Origin: JBBROS01 sp965217935
Lineage (GTDB): Bacteria; Pseudomonadota; Alphaproteobacteria; Acetobacterales; Acetobacteraceae
Direction of reading: 5' to 3'
Length of the DNA stretch: 64,000 nucleotides
Assembly: GCA_965217935.1 (NCBI GenBank)
Contig: OZ244581.1
Location: 806,001 to 870,000 of the forward strand
Position numbers and translations under genes: made by a program. Shown one piece after another: positions 60,153 to 64,000 of this stretch. The first letter of the stretch is position 1. Every line of letters begins with the position of its first letter. A model generated the notes under the pieces. That model had not been told where the DNA came from, made no database searches, and was given only the letters and a program-made list of their open reading frames with translations.

Positions 60153-60676
60153 AATTCTAGCGCCTCCATGATGCTGCCGACGATGGCCGGCGGCTTGGGC
60201 GCGACCGAGACGGTGACGGGCCGCTCTAGGTCGCCCGGCTCCTCCAAGGCGGCAAACTGGCTGTCAACCAGGCTCGCCGGCATGAAGTGGTTATGCCGCC
60301 CGGCCTGGCGCGCCGCGATCAGCGCCTTGTCGCCGCGCAGATAGACCAGCCGCACGTCGCCGCGGCCGCCGACCAGGATGCGCCGATAGGACCGTTTCAG
60401 CGCCGAGCAGGCCAGCACGCCGTGGCGCTTCACCGTCCGCGTCGCGTCGATCCAGGCTGCCATGCCCTCAAGCCACGGCCAGCGGTCCTCGTCTCCGAGC
60501 GGCGTTCCGCCCTGCATCTTCCGCACGTTGGCGGGGGCGTGGAAGTCGTCGGCATCGCAGAGTTCCCACCCCAGCCGTCCCGCGAGCAAGGCCGCCACCG
60601 TCGTCTTGCCGGAGCCGGACACGCCCATCACGACCAGCACGGACGGGGACGGGGCGTGGACAGGGTTATCGCGCAC
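60149..60676 (-). CDS. gntK: gluconokinase, GntK type
   Basis: 175 residues. The P-loop VVMGVSGSGKTTVAALLA is followed by the gluconate-binding CDADDFHAPANVRKMQGGTP and DEDRWPWLE. CSALKRSYR and HFMPASLVDSQFAALEEP complete the family pattern. It phosphorylates gluconate to 6-phosphogluconate, entering the pathway upstream of Gnd. The GTG at 60676 is the first start after the pgl gene, 15 bases away. Confidence 0.93.
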   Translation of the reverse strand: MRDNPVHAPSPSVLVVMGVSGSGKTTVAALLAGRLGWELCDADDFHAPANVRKMQGGTPLGDEDRWPWLEGMAAWIDATRTVKRHGVLACSALKRSYRRILVGGRGDVRLVYLRGDKALIAARQAGRHNHFMPASLVDSQFAALEEPGDLERPVTVSVAPKPPAIVGSIMEALEL

Positions 60677-60691
60677 GAACCGGATCCATCG

Positions 60692-61387
60692 CTATCCCGC
60701 CGCGGCCTCGTCCATCCACCAATGCAGCTCCCCCGAAGGCCGGTAACGCGATGCCGGCAGCGACATGTCATGGGCTTGCACCCGCTTCACCACGTCCCGC
60801 TTCTCCGCGCCCCACGCCAGAAAGGCCGCGTGGCGGCAGCTCTCGAGCGGCGGCCAGGTGAGGGTGATGCGGGTCGGCTCGCCGGGCGGCGTCACCGCGG
60901 CGGCCCAGGCGTCACGTTCCTGCAGCACGGGATCATCGGGAAACAGGGAGGCGGTGTGGCCGTTCGTGCCGAGGCCGAGAAGGACGAGGTCGAACAGAGG
61001 TTCCGCCGAATTCACGTGGAACCAACGCAACGTCTCGTCATACTGCCGCGCCGCCTCCTCCGGCGACAGGCCTACCGTCGGCACCGGATGGATGTTCCCG
61101 GGCGGGACCGGCATCGCGTCCAGCATGGCCGTCCGGATCATCGCCTGGTTGCTGCGCGGGTCGTCCGGCGGCACGAAGCGTTCGTCGCCCCAGAACCAAT
61201 GCACCCGGTCCCAGGGCAGGGTGTCCCGGTGCGGCTGCAGCGCCAGGCGTTCGTAGAGCAGCCTCGGCGTCGAGCCGCCCGAGAGCGAGACGGCGACCCG
61301 GCCGGGCTTGGCCGCCAGCATCCCGGCGATCCATGCCGCCGCCGCCTCGGCCACTTGCGGCGCTTCGGGACAGATGATCGCGCTCAT
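60692..61387 (-). CDS. pgl: 6-phosphogluconolactonase
   Basis: 231 residues. RVAVSLSGGSTPRLLYERL, VHWFWGDERFVPPDDPRSN, LGLGTNGHTASLFPDDP and WGAEKRDVVKR are diagnostic of the DevB/SOL family. It hydrolyses 6-phosphogluconolactone from Zwf. ATG 61387 overlaps the HAD gene stop (ATGA). Confidence 0.95.
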   Translation of the reverse strand: MSAIICPEAPQVAEAAAAWIAGMLAAKPGRVAVSLSGGSTPRLLYERLALQPHRDTLPWDRVHWFWGDERFVPPDDPRSNQAMIRTAMLDAMPVPPGNIHPVPTVGLSPEEAARQYDETLRWFHVNSAEPLFDLVLLGLGTNGHTASLFPDDPVLQERDAWAAAVTPPGEPTRITLTWPPLESCRHAAFLAWGAEKRDVVKRVQAHDMSLPASRYRPSGELHWWMDEAAAG

Positions 61388-62193
61388 GGCCGCGTCCTCG
61401 GCAGGATCAGGGCGTCGACCGCCTTAGCCCAGCCCTCGTCGTCGTTGGACGCGGTCTCGGCGCTGGCCTGCGCCTTGGTCTCGTCCGAGCCGTTGCCCAT
61501 CGCGACCGAGAACCCGGCCACTTTGAACATCGGCACGTCGTTGACCATGTCGCCCAGCACCGCGACCTCGGACAGATCGACGCCTTGATGCCGGGCAAGC
61601 GCGGTCACGGCATAGCCCTTGTTGGCGTTCCGATGCGTGAGGTCGAGGTAGTAGCGTTGCGAGCGGTGCGCCGTCGCGCCGTCTCTCACGATGGATTGCA
61701 GCTCGCGCTCCACGTCGGCCAGCAAGGCGAAGTCCTCGCTCACGCCGACCAGCTTGCCGACTTGCTCGACATACGGGTCGAAGCTCTCGACGACGCGGGC
61801 ATCGAAGCGGACGGTGTGCCGCTCGTGCTCGACGTAGACGCCCTTCGCGTCCCTCACCAGCCACTCGTCCTGGGTGAACAGCCAGGCATCGACGCCGCGG
61901 TGGCCGAACAGCTCGATGGCTTGGCGGACGATGCCGGCGGGGGCCGGGTTCCACTCGATCACGGCACCGTCCGGGCTGACGAGCGCGCCGCCGTTGAAGC
62001 CGCCGTAGGGCGCCTTCAACTCCAGTCTCTCGCTGATCCAGCGCATCCCGCGCGGCGGACGCGAGCTGACGATGGCGAGCGGAACCCCGGCATCGAGCAG
62101 GCGCTTGGCGGCCGCGATGGTTCCCGGGGAGAGCGACTTGTCGGACTGCACCAAGGTGCCGTCCACGTCCGAGACCACAAGCTTCACCGTCAT
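61384..62193 (-). CDS. Cof-type HAD-IIB family hydrolase
   Basis: 269 residues. Motif I is VVSDVDGTLVQSD, motif II IVSSRP and motif III/IV NANKGYAV with AVLGDMVNDVPMF. The large IIB cap lies in the middle. ATG 62193 (MTVKLVVSD) overlaps the zwf stop as ATGA, which favours it over the ATG five codons upstream. Members are sugar-phosphate phosphatases. Its place between zwf and pgl suggests housekeeping of phosphorylated intermediates, but no substrate is known. Confidence 0.9.
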   Translation of the reverse strand: MTVKLVVSDVDGTLVQSDKSLSPGTIAAAKRLLDAGVPLAIVSSRPPRGMRWISERLELKAPYGGFNGGALVSPDGAVIEWNPAPAGIVRQAIELFGHRGVDAWLFTQDEWLVRDAKGVYVEHERHTVRFDARVVESFDPYVEQVGKLVGVSEDFALLADVERELQSIVRDGATAHRSQRYYLDLTHRNANKGYAVTALARHQGVDLSEVAVLGDMVNDVPMFKVAGFSVAMGNGSDETKAQASAETASNDDEGWAKAVDALILPRTRP

Positions 62194-63734
62194 GGCAACG
62201 GCAGCCAATGACGCCCGTCCCGATCAAGCAGGCGGTCGGCGGCGGCTGGGCCGTGCGACCCGGCGGCGTAGTCATGCACCCTGGTATGGCCAGAGGCCCA
62301 TTCGTCGAGGATCGGCTGCACCATGCGCCAGCCGGCCTCCACCATGTCAGCCCGCTGGAACAAGGTCGCGTCCCCGATCATGACGTCGTATAGCAGGGTC
62401 TCGTATCCGGTGCTGGCCGGGGCCTGGAAATAGTCCGAATAGCGGAAGTCCATCGCCACGCCGGACAGGTCGAGTCTGGGTCCCGGCACCTTGGCGCTCA
62501 GGTTCAGCGTGATGCCCTCGCTCGGCTGGATGTGCAGCACCATGACGTTCGGGGTCAGCCGGTCCACTGGCGTGTCGCGGAACATGGCATACGGCGCCTG
62601 CTTGAAGTGGATCGCGATCTCGGTGCGGCGCACCGCCATGCGCTTGCCGGTCCTGATATAGAACGGCACCCCGGCCCAACGGAAGTTGTCGATCTTGAGC
62701 CGCATGGCGACGTAGGTGGCGGTGGCGCTGTCCGCCGCCACGTCCTGCTCCTGCCGGTAGCCCGCCACGTCCTTGCCGCCCAGATGCCCGGCCGTGTATT
62801 GGCCGCGCACCACGTCGCGGGCGACGCGCATCGGGTCCATCGGCTTGATCGCCTCGATCACCTTCGCTTTCTCGGCCCGCACGGCGTCGGCGTCGAACGC
62901 GTTGGGCGGCTCCATCGCGGTGATCGCGAGCAACTGGAACATGTGGTTCGGCACCATGTCGCGCAGCGCGCCGGTCGGCTCGTAGAAGCGCGCCCGCTCC
63001 TCCACGCCCACCGTCTCGGCGGCGGTGATCTGCACGTGGTCGATGTAGAAGCGGTTCCACAGCGGCTCGAAGATGCCGTTGCTGAACCGCAGCGCCATGA
63101 CGTTCTGCACCGTCTCCTTGCCGAGGAAATGGTCCATGCGGAACACCTGGCTCTCGTCGATGCGGTCCAGGATCAATTTGTTGAGCGCCTGGGCGCTGGC
63201 CAGGTCGTGGCCGAACGGCTTCTCGACCACGACGCGGCGGAAGGCGCCCTCCTCTTCCTCGAACAGCCCGGCCTCGGCCAGCTTGGCGATGATCGGGCCG
63301 AAGAAGCGCGCCGCTACCGCGAGATAGAAGATGCAGTTGCCTTTGAGCTGCGCCTTTAGCTCCCCGAACAGTTGGTCCTGGCCGAAGTCGCCTTGCTTGT
63401 AGTGCAGCCGGTCCCGCACCCAGCCCCACACGTCCTTGTTCAGGCGGTGCCCTTCGGGTTCCCCGGCCTTGCCGGCGGCGAACATCTCCATCGCCGAGGT
63501 GAGATTGCGGCGGTAGGCGTCGTCGCTGCCGTCGTTGCGGTCGATGGCGATGACGGAGAACCCGTCCGCCAGCAGCCCGGAAAGCTGCAAGTTATACAGC
63601 GAGGGCATCAGCAGGCGCTTGGTCAGGTCCCCGCCCGCGCCGAAGATGATCATCGTCGCCGCGGGCGCCGCCGGGGCTTTGGCCAGGCCATCGGCGCCCG
63701 ACAGCCGGCCTTGCATCGGCTGGTTGGTGTCCAT
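62190..63734 (-). CDS. zwf: glucose-6-phosphate dehydrogenase
   Basis: 514 residues. The nucleotide loop IIFGAGGDLTKRLLMPSLYN is close to the usual GASGDLxKR. VVVEKPFGHDL and the active-site RMDHFLGKETVQN are intact, as are GALRDMVPNHM and FYIRTGKRM. It oxidises glucose-6-phosphate to the lactone with NAD(P). ATG 63734 follows the gnd stop by four bases. A variable N-terminal extension of about 25 residues precedes the domain. Confidence 0.97.
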   Translation of the reverse strand: MDTNQPMQGRLSGADGLAKAPAAPAATMIIFGAGGDLTKRLLMPSLYNLQLSGLLADGFSVIAIDRNDGSDDAYRRNLTSAMEMFAAGKAGEPEGHRLNKDVWGWVRDRLHYKQGDFGQDQLFGELKAQLKGNCIFYLAVAARFFGPIIAKLAEAGLFEEEEGAFRRVVVEKPFGHDLASAQALNKLILDRIDESQVFRMDHFLGKETVQNVMALRFSNGIFEPLWNRFYIDHVQITAAETVGVEERARFYEPTGALRDMVPNHMFQLLAITAMEPPNAFDADAVRAEKAKVIEAIKPMDPMRVARDVVRGQYTAGHLGGKDVAGYRQEQDVAADSATATYVAMRLKIDNFRWAGVPFYIRTGKRMAVRRTEIAIHFKQAPYAMFRDTPVDRLTPNVMVLHIQPSEGITLNLSAKVPGPRLDLSGVAMDFRYSDYFQAPASTGYETLLYDVMIGDATLFQRADMVEAGWRMVQPILDEWASGHTRVHDYAAGSHGPAAADRLLDRDGRHWLPLP

Positions 63735-63738
63735 GCGG

Positions 63739-64000
63739 TTACGAGCCCTCGACCTTCGCCTCCGCGTGGCCGCCGAACTTGGCGCGCATGGCGCTCAGCA
63801 GCTTGTCGGCGAAGGTGTGCTCGCGCCGGCTGCGGAAGCGGGCGAACAGGCTGGCGGAGAGCACGGGCGCGGGCACGGCCTCCTCGACCGCCGCCTCGAC
63901 GGTCCACCGCCCTTCCCCGCTGTCGGCCACCGCGCCCTCGTAGTTGCTGAGAGTCTGGTTCTCCGCCAGCGCCATCGCCGTCAGGTCCAGCAGCCAGGAG
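63739..64000 (-). CDS. gnd: 6-phosphogluconate dehydrogenase, decarboxylating (C-terminal part)
   Basis: The last 86 or so codons are visible, entering from the right edge. SWLLDLTAMALAEN, ADSGEGRWTVEAAVEEAVPA and SLFARFRSRREHTFADKLL form the conserved C-terminal helix region of the short (YqeC/GndA-type) enzymes. It converts 6-phosphogluconate to ribulose-5-phosphate and CO2. It is the most upstream visible gene of the operon. Its start and the operon promoter lie outside the window. Confidence 0.92.
   Translation of the reverse strand, partial: SWLLDLTAMALAENQTLSNYEGAVADSGEGRWTVEAAVEEAVPAPVLSASLFARFRSRREHTFADKLLSAMRAKFGGHAEAKVEGS

Overview
The window is GC-rich and densely coded. Many genes share stop/start overlaps of the ATGA or TGATG type. 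The gene content fits an alphaproteobacterium, most likely Acetobacteraceae: an ebo cluster, a gnd-zwf-HAD-pgl-gntK-rpiA-glucokinase string, tandem membrane acyltransferases and a very large multidomain glycosyltransferase. This placement is inferred from gene content only; there is no rRNA or tRNA in the window.

Layout. (1) 1-8446 is an ebo-type metabolite-traffic locus. eboC, eboB, eboE and eboF lie on the minus strand, with eboA divergent. Downstream, on the same strand as eboF, is a ScyD/ScyE-like beta-propeller protein fused to a GDSL-type domain whose nucleophile serine is an arginine. No eboD is seen. (2) 8748-11930 encodes a large BNR/Asp-box propeller protein. (3) 12584-25010 is a surface-polysaccharide block: a GT-C-like membrane protein, two tandem acyltransferases, a methyltransferase, a GT4 enzyme, a 1400-residue methyltransferase/coiled-coil/repeat/GT2/GT4 protein and a second GT2 protein. 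(4) 25478-37883 is a polyol or sugar catabolic operon: a SorC-type regulator, an ABC importer with two different ATPases, an erythritol-kinase-like FGGY kinase, a 2-hydroxyacid dehydrogenase, a class II aldolase, a GlpD-type dehydrogenase and a short FGGY protein that looks catalytically dead. (5) An IS630 element (37987-39156) separates this from an orphan rutA. (6) 40440-51136 is a minus-strand run of mixed housekeeping genes: methyltransferase, M29 aminopeptidase, yellow/MRJP-like protein, phosphatase, GST, prs, lipoprotein, pgeF, MidA-type methyltransferase, lgt and hldD. (7) 51315-56176 is an RND efflux pair in which a complete TetR-type regulator is fused in frame to the periplasmic adaptor, behind a palindromic operator. 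(8) 56241-58673 holds two copies of a dispersed hairpin repeat, a DUF1640-like coiled-coil protein, maiA and a histidine phosphatase. (9) 58681-64000 is the oxidative pentose-phosphate/gluconate operon, with gnd running off the right edge.

How the genes work together. The right end converts glucose through polyphosphate- or ATP-dependent phosphorylation, Zwf, Pgl and Gnd, with RpiA and GntK feeding in. The polyol operon would import a polyol, phosphorylate it, oxidise it with the GlpD-type enzyme and cleave it with the class II aldolase. The ebo genes and the secreted ScyD/E-like protein suggest export or periplasmic handling of an unknown metabolite.

Most notable points: the TetR-adaptor fusion; a family of four intergenic two-hairpin elements, one of which supplies the end of a coding sequence; a hairpin placed exactly between a Shine-Dalgarno sequence and a start codon; and several proteins that keep their fold but have lost the key catalytic residue (GDSL domain, one acyltransferase, one FGGY kinase, and asymmetric ABC ATPases).
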